This document shows, one piece after another, positions 10,292 to 22,190 of a stretch of DNA of 64,000 bases (positions are counted from its first letter, which is position 1; every line of letters begins with the position of its first letter). The notes beneath the pieces are model-generated. The model ran no database searches. It saw only the letters and a list, made by a program, of their open reading frames with translations, and was not told the DNA's origin. This stretch comes from Artemisia argyi. Taxonomy: Eukaryota > Streptophyta > Magnoliopsida > Asterales > Asteraceae. Both the position numbers and the translations under genes were made by a program. The DNA lies in NCBI GenBank assembly GCA_030686995.1, contig CM060709.1:20365360-20429359 (forward strand), read 5' to 3'.

Positions 10292-11500
10292 ATGGCGCCA
10301 AAGAAAGCAAAGGCTACACCAGAAACACCCGCTATGACACAAGCCGCTATCCGCAAGTTGGTCAGGGATAGTATAGCAGAAGCTCTGGAGACTGAGAGAG
10401 CTGAGGTTGCTGCTAGGGCTGCTGGGGCTACTCCTAATACTGAAGTAGTTCAACCCACTACTAGGCGTGAATGTACTTGGAAGGATTTCAAGATTAGTGA
10501 TCCCGTCAAGTATAAGGGCACTGAGGGAGCGGTTGCTTTGATCCGCTGGTTTGAAAAGACTGAGAACGTTTTTCTCATGTGCGGTTGACAGGAGGTTAAC
10601 AAGGTAAAGTTTGCTACTGGTATGCTTCTTGATGAAGCTATGCCTTGGTGGAATTCGTATGCTCAGCCTATTGGTATGGAGAATGCCTACAAACTCACTT
10701 GGGATGAATTCAAGAAGCTGATGACTAAGAAGTTTTGCCCTCGTACTGAGGTGCAAAAGTTGGAAACCGAATTCTATGAGCTTGTAACGAAAGGTGATGA
10801 CATTGAGACTTATATCAGGAAGTTTCAGGAGTTGGCTACACTATGTCCAACTATGGTTCCGGATGATGAAAAAAAGATGGAGAATTTTACTGGAGGACTA
10901 CCCGAAAGCATCCGAGGGGATGTGATGTCTTTCGACCCACAATCAATGGAAGAGGCCATTCGTATAACTCAGAAACTTATGGTCCAAGTGTTAAAAGGAA
11001 AGTCTGCTGCAAACAACAACAATAACCGTTCAAACAACACCAACTACAACAACACTCGAAACAACAACAATTACAACAACAATCGAAACCGCAACTATCC
11101 CAATAACTGAAACAACAACCCAAACAACAATAACAACAACAAAAGGAGGTTTGACAATAACCAAGGTGGAAATGCTATTCAGCCACCACCTAAGAGGCAA
11201 GAAGTGGCAAGGGCCTATGCTGCAGGACCAAATGAAGGGAAAGGATATGCAGGTAACCTACCCAAGTGTGGTAAGTGTCAGAAACACCATAACCCAGGAC
11301 GTTGCCCAGATATATGTGGCAACTGTAAGAAGGTTGGTCACCATACCAAAGATTGCAGGATTCCAAACTTGGGTGACAATCAGAAACCACCAGTAACATG
11401 TTATGGCTGCGGAGAAATTGGACACTTTAGGGGTGAGTGCCCAAAGAGGAAGAATCAAGGAGCTGGAAATCAGGGAGGAGTAGCTCGAGGAAGGGCTTAT
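10292..11500 (+). pseudogene. gag: Element A gag: capsid and nucleocapsid, two stops
   Basis: It encodes the structural polyprotein of the virus-like particle. The start MAPKKAKATPE at 10292 follows the leader minisatellite. The Retrotrans_gag region runs roughly from 10480 to 10990 (AMPWWNSY, later IETYIRKFQELA). A long Asn-rich linker follows (11010-11150). Zinc-binding residues then appear: a CxxC/H cluster from about 11268 and a CCHC knuckle [14 protein letters not shown] near 11400. TGA codons interrupt at 10586-10588 and 11108-11110. It continues without a break into pol in the same frame. Confidence 0.85.
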
Positions 11501-13370
11501 GTTATGGGAGGAGAAGATGCCCGTGAGGACCCGAATGTTGTTGCGGGTATGTTCCTCGTTAATAATCGTTATGCATCCATTTTATTTGATTCAGGAGCGG
11601 ATAGAAGTTTTATTTCTATTGCATTTGCACCTTTACTTAACATAGAACCAACTACCTTAGACATTCCCTATATTGTTGAATTAGCCGATGGGTCTTTAGT
11701 TAACACCAACACCGTCATCCGTGGTTGCACCATCAATTTCCTAAATCACCCATTCAATATAGACCTTATGCCCGTAGAACTTGGAATTTTTGACGTAGTT
11801 ATCGGTATGGATTGGTTGTCTCGACATCGTGCAAGAATTATTTGTGATGAAAAAGTTGTTCATCTTTCTTATGGAGGTGAAACTTTAGTTGTTCGCGGAG
11901 AGCGAAGTGGAACTAGACTCAGTATCATATCATGCATTAAAACCGAGAAGTACATAAAGAAGGGTTGTTATGCATTCTTGGCTCACATCACGGAGAAGAA
12001 GTCGGATGAGAAACGACTTGAAGATGTGCCTATTGTTAAGGAATTTCCAGAAGTTTTTCCAGAAGAATTACCAGGACTTCCACCTACACGTCAGGTTGAG
12101 TTTCAGATTGAGTTTCAGATTGAGTTGGTGCCAGGAGCTGCACCAATTGCACGAGCACCATATAGACTTGCACCTTCTGAGATGCAAGAATTATCTAACC
12201 AATTACAAGAACTTTTAGACAAAGGATTCATTAGACCGAGTTCCTCGCCTTGGAGAGCACCGGTTTTTTTTGTGAAGAAGAAGGATGGATCTTTCAGAAT
12301 GTGCATAGACTATCGTGAGCTGAACAAGTTAACGGTGAAGAATCGTTATCCACTACCTAGGATTGATGACTTGTTTGATCAGCTACAAGGTTCCTATTTT
12401 TATTCCAAGATTGATTTAAGGTCAGGCTACCATCAACTCAGAGTTCGGGAAGAAGATATCCCAAAGACGGCATTCAGAACACGTTATGGTCATTATGAGT
12501 TTCAAGTGATGCCTTTTGGATTAACGAATGCACCTGCGGTATTCATGGATCTCATGAACAGAGTGTGCAAACCATATCTTGATAAGTATGTGATTGTATT
12601 CATTGATGATATCCTGATTTATTCCAAGAGTAAGAAAGAGCATGAAGCACACCTTAGAACAATGTTGGAACTACTCAAGAAGGAGCAATTGTATGCCAAA
12701 TTTTCAAAGTGTGACTTTTGGATACAAAGAGTTCAATTTCTTGGCCATGTCATTGATAGCCAAGGATTACAAGTCGACCCAGCAAAGATTGAGGCAGTAA
12801 AGGATTGGGCTACGCCCAAGTCTCCTACAGAAATTCGTCAATTCTTAGGACTTGCAGGATATTACAGAAGGTTCATTGAAGGGTTTTCTAAGATAGCGAA
12901 GTCGCTGACTAAGCTGACACAAAAGAATCAAAAGTACGAGTGGGGAGAGAAACAAGAATCTACATTTCAGTTATTGAAGCAGAAGCTTTGTAGTGCACCG
13001 ATTTTGTCACTACCAGAAGGTATTTGCGATGCTTCGCATAAAGGGCTTGGAGCTGTGCTAATGCAAAACGAGAAGGTGATAGCTTATGCATCTAGACAGC
13101 TTAAGACACATGAGAAGAATTACACTACACACGACTTGGAGTTGGGTGCTGTTGTTTTTACACTTAAGATTTGGAGACACTACCTTTATGGTACTAAATG
13201 TGTAATTTTTACCGACCACAAGAGCTTACAGCATATACTTGATCAGAAGGAACTTAATATGAGACAACGTCGTTGGCTAGAATTGTTGAGTGATTATGAT
13301 TGTGAGATCCGATGTCACCCAGGAAAAGCAAATGTCGTAGCAGATGCACTTAGCAGAAAAGAACGACTCA
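11501..13370 (+). pseudogene. pol: Element A protease, reverse transcriptase, RNase H
   Basis: This part is uninterrupted. The aspartic protease has [11 protein letters not shown] near 11587. The RT starts near 12080, with [31 protein letters not shown] and the catalytic FIDDILIYS near 12600. RNase H follows with [14 protein letters not shown] near 13027, [10 protein letters not shown] near 13212 and a VVADALSRK end. Two local lesions are visible: an in-frame 12-bp duplication (12098-12109 and 12110-12121) and an apparent loss of several codons just before CDAS, where related proteins have more residues after LPEG. Enzyme activity is therefore doubtful even apart from the downstream stops. 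Confidence 0.85.
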
Positions 13371-14878
13371 AACCTTTGAGGGTTAGATCGTTGGGAATGA
13401 CTATTATTTCACCATTACCATCAAAAATTCTAGAAGCTCAGATTGAGGCTCTCAAGGAGGAAAATCGACCACAGGAGAAACTTTATGGTATGCCCGAGAA
13501 CAAGAATGGTTTCGTTAACAGAGCAGATGGAGTGTTATGCTTCAAGGATCGAAGTTGGATACCACTCTATGGTGGAGTACGAGACTTGATTATGCATGAA
13601 TCACATAAGTCAAAGTATTCTATTCACCCAGGTTCTGACAAGATGTATCAGGATCTCAAAAAGCTGTATTAGTGGCCGAACATGAAAGCAGAAATAGCTA
13701 CATACGTCAGTAAATGCCTTGCTTGTACTAAAGTGAAAGCTGAGTACCAGAAACCGTCAGGACTACTTCAACAACCAGAAATTCCACAATGGAAGTGGGA
13801 ACGTATTACAATGGACTTTGTTACTAAACTACCCAAGACTTCAGGAGGTTACGATGCTATTTGGGTAATTGTTGATCGTCTTACTAAATCAACACATTTC
13901 ATTCCCATTAGAGAGACTTATTCCATGGAATAGCTTGCCAGACTTTATGTCAAGGAAATAGTCTCGAGACATGGAGCACCAGTTTCTATCATTTCAGACA
14001 GGGATAGTTGATTTACATCAAACTTTTGGAAGTCATTACAAGATTCCTTTGGATCTAAGCTAGACATGAGCACTGCTTACCATCCACAGACTGATGGTCA
14101 GAGTGAGTGAACTATTCAGACACTGGGGGACATGCTGCAAGCATGTGTGATTGACTTTGGGAATGGTTGGGCTAATCATTTGCCATTAATCGAGTTCTCT
14201 TATAATAACAGTTACCATTAAAGTATTAAAGCAGCACCATTTGAGGCACTTTATGGTCGTAAGTGTCGTTCCCCAGTTTGTTGGGCAGAAGTTGGAGAGG
14301 TACAATGCACAGGTCCAGAGATGGTTAGGGAAACAACAGAAAAGATAATACAGATTCGAGATAGGCTTGAAACAGCTAGAAGCCGACAGAAGAGCTACGC
14401 AGATGTTAGACGCAAACCATTGGAATTCCAGGTTGGAGACAGGGTCATGTTGAAAGTCTCACCTTGGAAAGGCGTGATATGATTTGGAAAATGCGGGAAG
14501 TTGAACCCGAGATACATTGGTCCATTTAAGATACTGGAAATGATTGGTCCAGTAGCTTACAAGCTTGAACTACCATCAGAACTCAGCAACGTACATAACA
14601 CATTTCATGTCTCAAACCTTAAGAAATGCCTTTCAGATGAGTCTTCAGTTATACCATTAGAAGAGATTCAGCTAGATGACAAGCTTAACTTTGTGGAGGA
14701 ACCAGTTGAAATCATGGACCGGGAGGTCAAACAGTTGAAGCAGAGTCGAATTCCGATCGTTAAGGTTCGCTGGAATTCTCGAAGAGGTTTTGAGTTTACT
14801 TGGGAACGAGAGGACCAAATGCAACGCAAGTATCCACACCTTTTCACCAAACCTATTACCGAGACCAACACTAGCTGA
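13371..14878 (+). pseudogene. pol: Element A integrase with chromodomain-type end
   Basis: The integrase inserts the cDNA. The HHCC zinc region is at about 13590-13730 ([11 protein letters not shown], then CLACTKVK). Core acidic residues lie in [14 protein letters not shown] and IEFSYNNS. The C-terminus carries a chromodomain-like stretch, [19 protein letters not shown] then KYPHLF. In-frame stops are TAG 13670, TAG 13931, TGA 14009, TGA 14108, TAA 14219 and TGA 14480 (first bases). Several stand where relatives have Arg (CGA) or Trp/Gln, as expected of C-to-T decay at methylated sites. The frame ends normally at TGA 14876-14878. Confidence 0.85.
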
Positions 14879-14954
14879 ATTCAGGGACTGAATTCCTTTT
14901 TGGGTGGGCGACTGTCACGATTCACCATTTCAGGTCTTTTCCTAAACTTCGACA

Positions 14955-15110
14955 TTTTACTATTCATAAATCACTATTCATCAAAACACTATTCATCGTT
15001 TTACTATTCATCATTTTCGAGGTCAATTTGATATTCTGAGAAACATTTGGGAAATTTACTATTCACTGAACACTATTCATTGCCGGAAAAGTTTTCACTA
15101 TTCACTTGCA
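14955..15110 (+). repeat. Cluster of ACTATTCA words at the LTR start
   Basis: Seven copies of ACTATTCA occur in about 150 bases at irregular spacing. The same word, as TGAATAGT on the + strand, clusters at the matching place in the minus-oriented LTRs of B (28690-28840, 45500-45635) and D (35375-35520, 40725-40870), and the word recurs in E (49715-49765). A repeated factor-binding site in U3 is an inference. Confidence 0.7.
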
Positions 15111-17870
15111 TTACTCATTTCATCGTAAATTTAGTTTACGGGTATTCAAATTCGCGTAACCGGATTGGTTTAGGTGCGAATTCATTTCATTAGTGCTAAG
15201 GACACTGCATACGGACTAGAGATAGTCTGCATATCATCATAACAACATTTTCATGTTATACCACTCTTAGGATTTTCGAATTTATATATTTGATACATTT
15301 AACGTTTTACGTATAAGTAATTATAATAAACGTTAACACCCGGTTTATACACGACGAATATATCTAAATGTTCCCACAATGGTCCCGACATATTTTTATA
15401 TCCATTTTATCATCATAAAAGTTATAATATTCATTTACCCAGTATTTTGGAAATTTATTTTATTTATAACGTAAGCTTATGAATATTACGACGGTTTTCG
15501 TGAAAACTAAACAATAATCACCCGAACACTCAGTAATTGTACCCAACATATTTTTATCATTCTTATGACTTTATTTTGTCCTGGTTAACTTTGTTAACAT
15601 TTATTTCTATCAAACCCGGTACCCGATTTTAACAAATAACACATTTTTACACAAAACCTTACACTAAAATCCTAATTAAATCAAAACTACCCTACCCCCC
15701 CCTCATCCACCATGACCGGCCCATAAGTCCTCTCCTAGGCAAAATTTACAAAGTTTATTAACCTTATGCATGTATGTATGCAATATTATACTATATACTT
15801 ATACTAGTATTTACATAAACCACTAAACATAATCTTACATAACATTTCAAGAATCAAAAAGCAAAACCTCATCTTCTTCTCCATCATACCCCACGACTTC
15901 AACCATAATCCAAGATCAAGTGGAGTTTTTCCAAAAGTTAAAGCATCAAAGTTGTTCATTTTGCTATCCTAATCAAGAATCATCCAACAAAAACACAAGT
16001 AATCCAAGGTTTCTAATCATCTCATCACCTAGAATTTCAAAGTGAGTATTCAAAATTATTTTCATGTTTTCATCTAATTAACACATGTATCTTATAGTAT
16101 TCATGCTTAATTTCATGCTCATACTAGTTATACCACTTTATTTTTGTATACTTTTTGAACATACAAACCCTAGAATTGGTTTTAGGTATTCCTTTGTTAA
16201 ATTAACTTGTTTACTAGTCATTAGGAACCCATGGCACCCTAAGAAGGTGTATGGTAGGATTAGTATAGTTTTGTGAAGTTTGCAAGAGTTTTGGTTGAGG
16301 TTGGAACTAGTTTTGAACCTTGGAAATGGTTTTGTAACATGTAAATATACCTACTGTCCCATTTTGTTAAATTCTGGAAAATCAGTAAACATAAAGGAAA
16401 CTTTGGCAAAATTTTTAGAAAACACTTTCAAAAACGAATCCGTAGGCGAAAGAACGGATTAAAAAGAGTTTATAACGAAGAAGTTGTGATTTTTGCAAGT
16501 TTGTTGACGAAAAGTATTTTTCTGAAAATTACATGCTGTTGGACGATTTTCGTCGGACAAAAAGAGGCTTTAGACATAACCCGGAGGAGCCGAGCTTTCC
16601 AAAATATATTACTACATACTAAGACGTAACCGTGGATATAAAGAACAAGTAAAACGGACTTATAACGACAAAGATATTCACGTTTGAATATCGGCAAAAC
16701 TCATTTTAGTTTGACAGCTTTTAGAAATATTAACACTAAAACTACGTAGTAACTTTAGAATCTAGAAATAATACCAAGTACTCAATTTTATAACTAATGA
16801 AGCATTAGTTATTACAAGTATATTTTTATCACTACAAGGCGTTATTTCAAGGATTTCAACACTAACATGGAAACATACGATATATATATAAGTATATATA
16901 TAGCAACTAGCTTTATTCTTTTTTCTAATAGCCATATTTTCCTAAGTCTTGGAATATATAATTTTTTGATAACAACAAGTGTTTTTCCAAAGAGTAGAGT
17001 GGTATAGGAACATGTGCATGGACATTCATAACATCATTTGGTGATCTAAATCAGATCGTTCATCATTCATATTAGGTTGCGGCAGTTAACCGTTCATTGT
17101 TGTTCACTTCACTTCATTACAGTATCATCAGTTAAGGTGAGTTTTCATAGCCCCGTTTTCAATTACTTATTTGATTTCAAATCCCACGGGGGAGAATACA
17201 TTGCATCAATTACTTTCGTACATGCCCAAGTATTACAAATTCCTTACATTGCTTAAGTTGCCTTGCTACCACGTCACGACAAGTCCCCTTTATTTCATGG
17301 ACCGTTAATTAAAGTACGAGCGAGAGTGAGTGAATAGATCTATTGAGGGTGACTCCTCCATTCGTGTTTGGGTTGCTCCAACGGAATTACGAATGCATTT
17401 CATTTCTAAATTATTAGAGTGTCTGGTAAACACTCATTTGGGGCAAAGTTTAGTACGTCTAGCTTCGGGGTCATGAGCTTAAGAGACAATGTAGCATTTT
17501 TGACATATTGTCACTTTACTTTATACTTGTGGTGATTGTACATACGATTTAACTTATAAACCTATGATTATTCACCAACTTTATGTTGACCGTTTTCGCA
17601 ATGTATTTTCAGGTAACTAAGGCATCATCATATTACATGCATGGAGTCACATTAGGGTGTGCCAGGGATGACACACTACATTTTGGATTTTTCATGCACT
17701 TGTGTAAATTATCGTTTGACATTTCTTGAACTTGTTTTCTGTAAACGTTTCAACCTTTGGGACCTATGTTTTGTAACACTGGATGTGTTTTAAATAAATC
17801 AAACAATATGTATTTTCCAAACGACACTTTAGGTCGTTCAATATATCCTTGTTATGGTGCTATGACAGTT

Positions 17871-17923
17871 ACACCCCCAGGCATTCCATTCCGCTGCAAG
17901 TCAGGTAAATTGGGGGTGTGACA
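17871..17923 (+). promoter_or_regulatory. Conserved U5 terminal hairpin
   Basis: ACACCCCC and GGGGGTGT are inverted arms around a loop that contains TTCCGCTGC. The same arrangement closes the LTRs of B, D and E, although the rest of U5 differs. It could serve in cDNA ends, RNA packaging or RNA processing; which is not shown by the sequence. Confidence 0.55.
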
Positions 17924-17928
17924 CCTGA

Positions 17929-19191
17929 GATATTTGCGTTTGGGGGCCTGAAATGGGGCTGGAGTTGGTACATTTAGGAGCTGAAGTGGGTGACTTTGTG
18001 TGAGGATATGGGGCTGAAATTTAGGTGTTTCAGCACTAAAATTGAGGCTAAAAGGGGTCAATCTGGGGACTGCAATGGGTGTGGGATTGCGTGAATAAGG
18101 TTTTATTGTAACTCTTTTACAATGATTATGAGCGTTAGAGGTTAGGCTTATGTTTGGACAAATGTGCAGTGCTTAGGTGAGCTACTTCCATAACCTTTGC
18201 CATGATTCATGGGCTTTTGTGTGTAACAAGTTCCTAACATAAAAGTCTTTCATAAAAGTCTTAAGCATAGTGGTTTTGGTATCAAGTTGTTTGTAATAGA
18301 AACGTATGTCATACAGCGGCAAAAAAACCCGGCCCGCCCACAACGCGGCGGACCGGTGCCATTCTCGTTATATATATACCTAAACACTCACACAACTTGC
18401 ATTCACCACTACACACAAAAAATCACCTCTTTTTCTTCATTTCTTCCTAAGAACATAAATCCTTTTCGATTCTCTTGAATGTCTTGGTTTAAAGTTTGAT
18501 GGGTTTGGTTTTTGTGTTTTTGTATGACACGAACCACATAAATGATTTTTGTTTGCTCGGTTCTTAACTTCTTGATACAAAATATCGATAATCCGAAACC
18601 CCAGATCACCAACATTTACAAAAGTGTGTTAGACTACTTTCATAATATTAACAAAGGTTAGTTGGTTATTCCTTTTGTTAGAGAATATTATCACCGCTGT
18701 TTTTAGTATAATAAAACAAAGTAGTAATTTTTTCCTTAACATTTTTTAGCCTCACCATGTGATATACTTTGTGATATAACATAATGATGTTGTTTGTAAC
18801 ATTATGGATGGAAGTTGTTAATGGTAAGGGTAGCTTATCTTGTTTTTGTTAATCTAATGGGTAGTTAGTGCCCGTTAATTCATGTGACACCTTCTGATAA
18901 AGTGCAGTTTTTCTTGTTCATGTGGTTTATGTGTTTTGTGTCACTTCTGAGATACTTGATGATACGTAAATATGCGGGTACGGATAACATGTAAAAGAGT
19001 CGGGTATACACCATCTCTGAATACCTACAATCTAGTATCACTAACTAAGACGAGGAACTTACATAAATAATATCTAATAAAATATGATTAGTCGTGCTAA
19101 GGGGTAGAATAAATATATATCTGTTGGATGCTCCCCTACTTGTAACTCATATTCATCATATGGGTTTACGTCACATATCATCACAGCCAAT
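17929..19191. other. Non-coding spacer with one promoter-like spot
   Basis: 17929-18100 continues the G-rich degenerate repeat found left of element A. Around 18320-18400 a GC-rich block (GGCCCGCC, GGCGGACCGG) is followed by TATATATACC and a C/A-rich leader-like stretch, which resembles a plant core promoter. No convincing ORF follows; the 63-codon frame at 18287-18478 spans the block itself. The rest is AT-rich with nothing recognised. Confidence 0.4.
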
Positions 19192-20403
19192 GTTTTAGTA
19201 TAAAAAATAAGGTATTGCTAACGAAAAAGTATTTCTCTTAGGTGTATACAATTTTTGTCATCACCCATCAAAAGCCATGGAAAAATAGGAAAAGACTTAA
19301 ACAAGATTTCTTTATGGATTTTATATATCTTTTACAATCATATAACATTTTATTTCTTTTATAGTATATATCATCAAGCCCCCAATTCATATGTTTCTAT
19401 ATGTATATATGTAAATATATTAATTTTTATATTTTATTTATTATTATAATTATTATGAAGGGTTTACTACTTTTTTTGGTCGTTGTGACTTGTTGGCTAT
19501 ATCATTTATGGGTTTTGTTAAATATTGCCCGGTTAACCAATAATTATGATAAATATAAAAGGTAATTTTTAATTTATTTGTTGTACCTTAAATATCTAAC
19601 TACTTTAAATATAGAAAAAATATGGTATTTAAGGTAACTTGTATATTGATTTATTCTGTGTTAAATACATTATTACTTTAAGTATAAAAATAGTAGGTTA
19701 ATTATTTTGTTTTTAGTAAAACACATCATTTATTTCTAAAAAGTTAATGATTTGGCCAAAAAGTAAAACATCCGTTTTGGATGAACTTTTGGTTGACCGT
19801 AAAATTTATTACTAGTTAAGTAATTTTAATTCACTAAAATGCTTTTAGTTGATACGGTGGAATGACAACCTTTTTGTATTTTTTTTGTCTCGTATTATCA
19901 TTATTACTAGACTCATCCAAAATAACAATAGCGCATCTAATGCAATTGTATCTATAACGTAAGTTAAATTTTGGATTATTAATAACAAGCCCAAATAAGT
20001 TTTATCCCGTAACTTTGTTGTCCAAATAAACAACATATGAAGTACTAGTATATGTAGGATTGCATACATACTAGTATATGTAGGATTGCATACATATTAA
20101 GTATTTAGCATGTCTTATAGGCTATGCTTGTCTTTCTTATAGGACATACAAACATATGAATTGGAGGCTTGGTGATATATCTCATAAAAGAAATTAAATG
20201 GTATATGATTGTAAAAGATATATAAAATCTATAAAGAAATCTTACTTAACTCTTTGTCTATAATAGCACTTCTAGCATTAACCGGGGCACTCAATCTCTC
20301 CTCTTTTTCCTTATTGGTTGTTGATGCCTGATGAAAAAAATGGCATACACCTAAAATGAATACCATTTCGTTCTCAATACCTTATTTTTCCTACTATTAA
20401 AAC
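19192..20403. repeat. Long inverted repeat with a 0.7-kb spacer
   Basis: The left arm (about 19192-19405) and right arm (about 20143-20403) are diverged reverse complements. Shared words include AATAAGGTATTG, TAGGTGTAT, AAGATTTCTTTAT, TCTTTTACAATCATATA and CCAATTCATATGTTT. The right arm is longer by an internal piece of about 50 bases. No 9-bp or 8-bp target duplication was found, so it may be a decayed foldback or Mutator-like element. Alternatively it is an inverted copy of the leader of the copia element whose LTR starts at 20420. Confidence 0.65.
20044..20095. repeat. 26-bp perfect tandem duplication
   Basis: Two adjacent identical units starting ACTAGTATATGTAGG, at 20044-20069 and 20070-20095, lie in the spacer of the inverted repeat. 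Confidence 0.9.
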
Positions 20404-20419
20404 CTCGGCTCCGATGATA
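20404..20419 (-). promoter_or_regulatory. Decayed primer-binding site (minus strand)
   Basis: Read on the minus strand, the LTR end CACTACA is followed by TATCATCGGAGCCGAGGTT. This resembles the usual TGGTATCAGAGCCGAGGTT of copia elements with a few changes. It implies that leader sequence of a minus-strand copia element lies to the left. Confidence 0.5.
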
Positions 20420-20812
20420 TGTAGTGTAAACCTGTAGGATATTCATAATTGTAACATGTATGGTTATTGTGATTATGATCGAATTTATAGAAGAAAAGTA
20501 GAGAGAGAAAGAGAGTTGGGAGAATTCCTAGAGAGAGAAAGAGATGAGAGAAAAGTGGGAAGGTTAGATTGAAATGAAAGGAAGCTCCAACCCTCTCCCT
20601 TGGGTGGGAGAGGGTGTATATAGTTTACATAATAATGCCCCATGAAACGGGCTGTGGAGTGAGCTGACAGTGGGTAAAGACCCGACCCACTCCACGAATA
20701 CTAATTACATATTAACCTACTATTATACTATTAAACTAACTACGAGCTATCTTAATGCTATTGCATCATTTAGGTGACTGAGTTTTTTATAGGAATATTT
20801 GTATTCCTAACA
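20420..20812 (-). mobile_element. Copia-type LTR (393 bp), minus strand
   Basis: On the minus strand it begins TGTTAGGAATAC and ends CACTACA. To its right (upstream on the minus strand) is the purine tract GGGGAGAT, and to its left is a decayed primer site. It therefore has internal-type sequence on both sides. It includes GA-rich runs (about 20497-20560) and an inverted repeat around CCCTCTCCC/GGGAGAGGG (about 20590-20620). Confidence 0.6.
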
Positions 20813-20824
20813 ATCTCCCCATAA
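20813..20824 (-). promoter_or_regulatory. Polypurine tract of the copia element F
   Basis: The minus strand reads CTTATGGGGAGAT directly before the LTR start TGTTAGG. This is the expected position of the plus-strand primer. Confidence 0.6.
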
Positions 20825-22190
20825 GTGAGGTCACCTTAGAAATTAAGTTCTTGTTCTTCAAGCATTCTTTAGATCCTGTAGCTCATAGTTTCTGATTCTT
20901 CACTTTTGGCTGACTTTGTACACCGAGCAATGAAATTGTGACCAATGTTCCTTTGGCATGTGTGATCTTTGAGCTTTCATTGAGATCATCAGCCACCGTA
21001 AATCTCCAAGCTCATCCTTTGTTGTATCGCCTTCATGTGGAATAGTGACTTTTGAACCGTCATGCTCACACTCTTCTGGATTAGGAGACTTTTCATCAGA
21101 GTTGCGGAAATGTTGTTGTTAGTCTCTTCAACTTTCATTGTTGCAAGTCTCTCGTCAATAATGATCTTCATTCATAATGAGTTGGCAGTGTGAGCATGAG
21201 GTATGGAATGACACGATTCAGCTGGAATTGGGTATCACCATCGCCATCTTTACATGTTCTTGAGAATAAAATAGTTAGCAATAAAGATTAAAGATAGAGA
21301 ACGAATATGGATTTGTCCTTCATTCTGCGAGGACAAACTACCCTCCAGTTCTGTGAGAACCGACCTGTGATCAGGTAGAGTCTCTATTAAAGAAGACTCT
21401 CCTTGACAGGAATTTCCAGCTTGTAGTAATGAATCTTCCAAAGAATCCACTTCGGAATCTTCATACTAAGCATGTTCTCATACTGGAACGTCTCAAAGCA
21501 GACAGCACGATAGAGTGAATAAGTGAATTGATATTCACTGATTGATGAGAAATAGATTTATAGAAATCACTCGCGTGTCACTTAATAAACATTTTTTGAG
21601 ACACGACGAGAGTTTTATACTTCGAATCACATTTCCATCAAAAATACTTTTGTTTGAAAGATTATACACAATCAATGTACTCAAAAATTTGTTGGTGAGC
21701 ACATTGAAAGGTTTTAGTAAAAGTATCCGTCAATCCATTTCCTGGAACAAGATTGATTCAATGTTGAATCGCCCCATCGTTGCTTTCCAGTTGTCACTTG
21801 ATCATTGATCCAAGACGGATCTCACATGTCACCTACCAAGAGCTTGAAAGATGTTCGCTCTAGAAGGATTTCCATCTTCATTGTGAATATTTGCATATCA
21901 CTCAGATGTTCTGGCAATACCACAAGGATAATGCGTAGGACTCATAATATATTATCTTACTTTTCACGGTGTATGAAACAGTAAGCATATTGGAAGTGTG
22001 TCCTTATGAGATTTGTGGATGATCTCTTGGCTCTAGACTCAATAGTGCGTTTTGATCCGCTCTTGGAGACTTGGGAGGCGTCTCCTGTTTAGGTACCAAC
22101 ATGGCTCGCAATGAGTGGTCGATACATTGCACAGGGTTCCCCGTGAGAATGAAACAAGTTCTTTTAAGAGAACTTGAGTGGCTAGGAAGT

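Larger units (their letters stand above)
14913..17923 (+). mobile_element. 3' LTR of element A (3,011 bp)
   Basis: It begins TGTCACGATTC after a G-rich tract (GGGTGGGCGAC at 14902-14912) and ends GGTGTGACA. It contains clustered ACTATTCA words near its start, a block at about 16235-16262 shared with the LTRs of B and D, a second strongly conserved block at about 16405-16500, and a conserved U5 end. Small frames inside it are chance openings. Confidence 0.9.
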
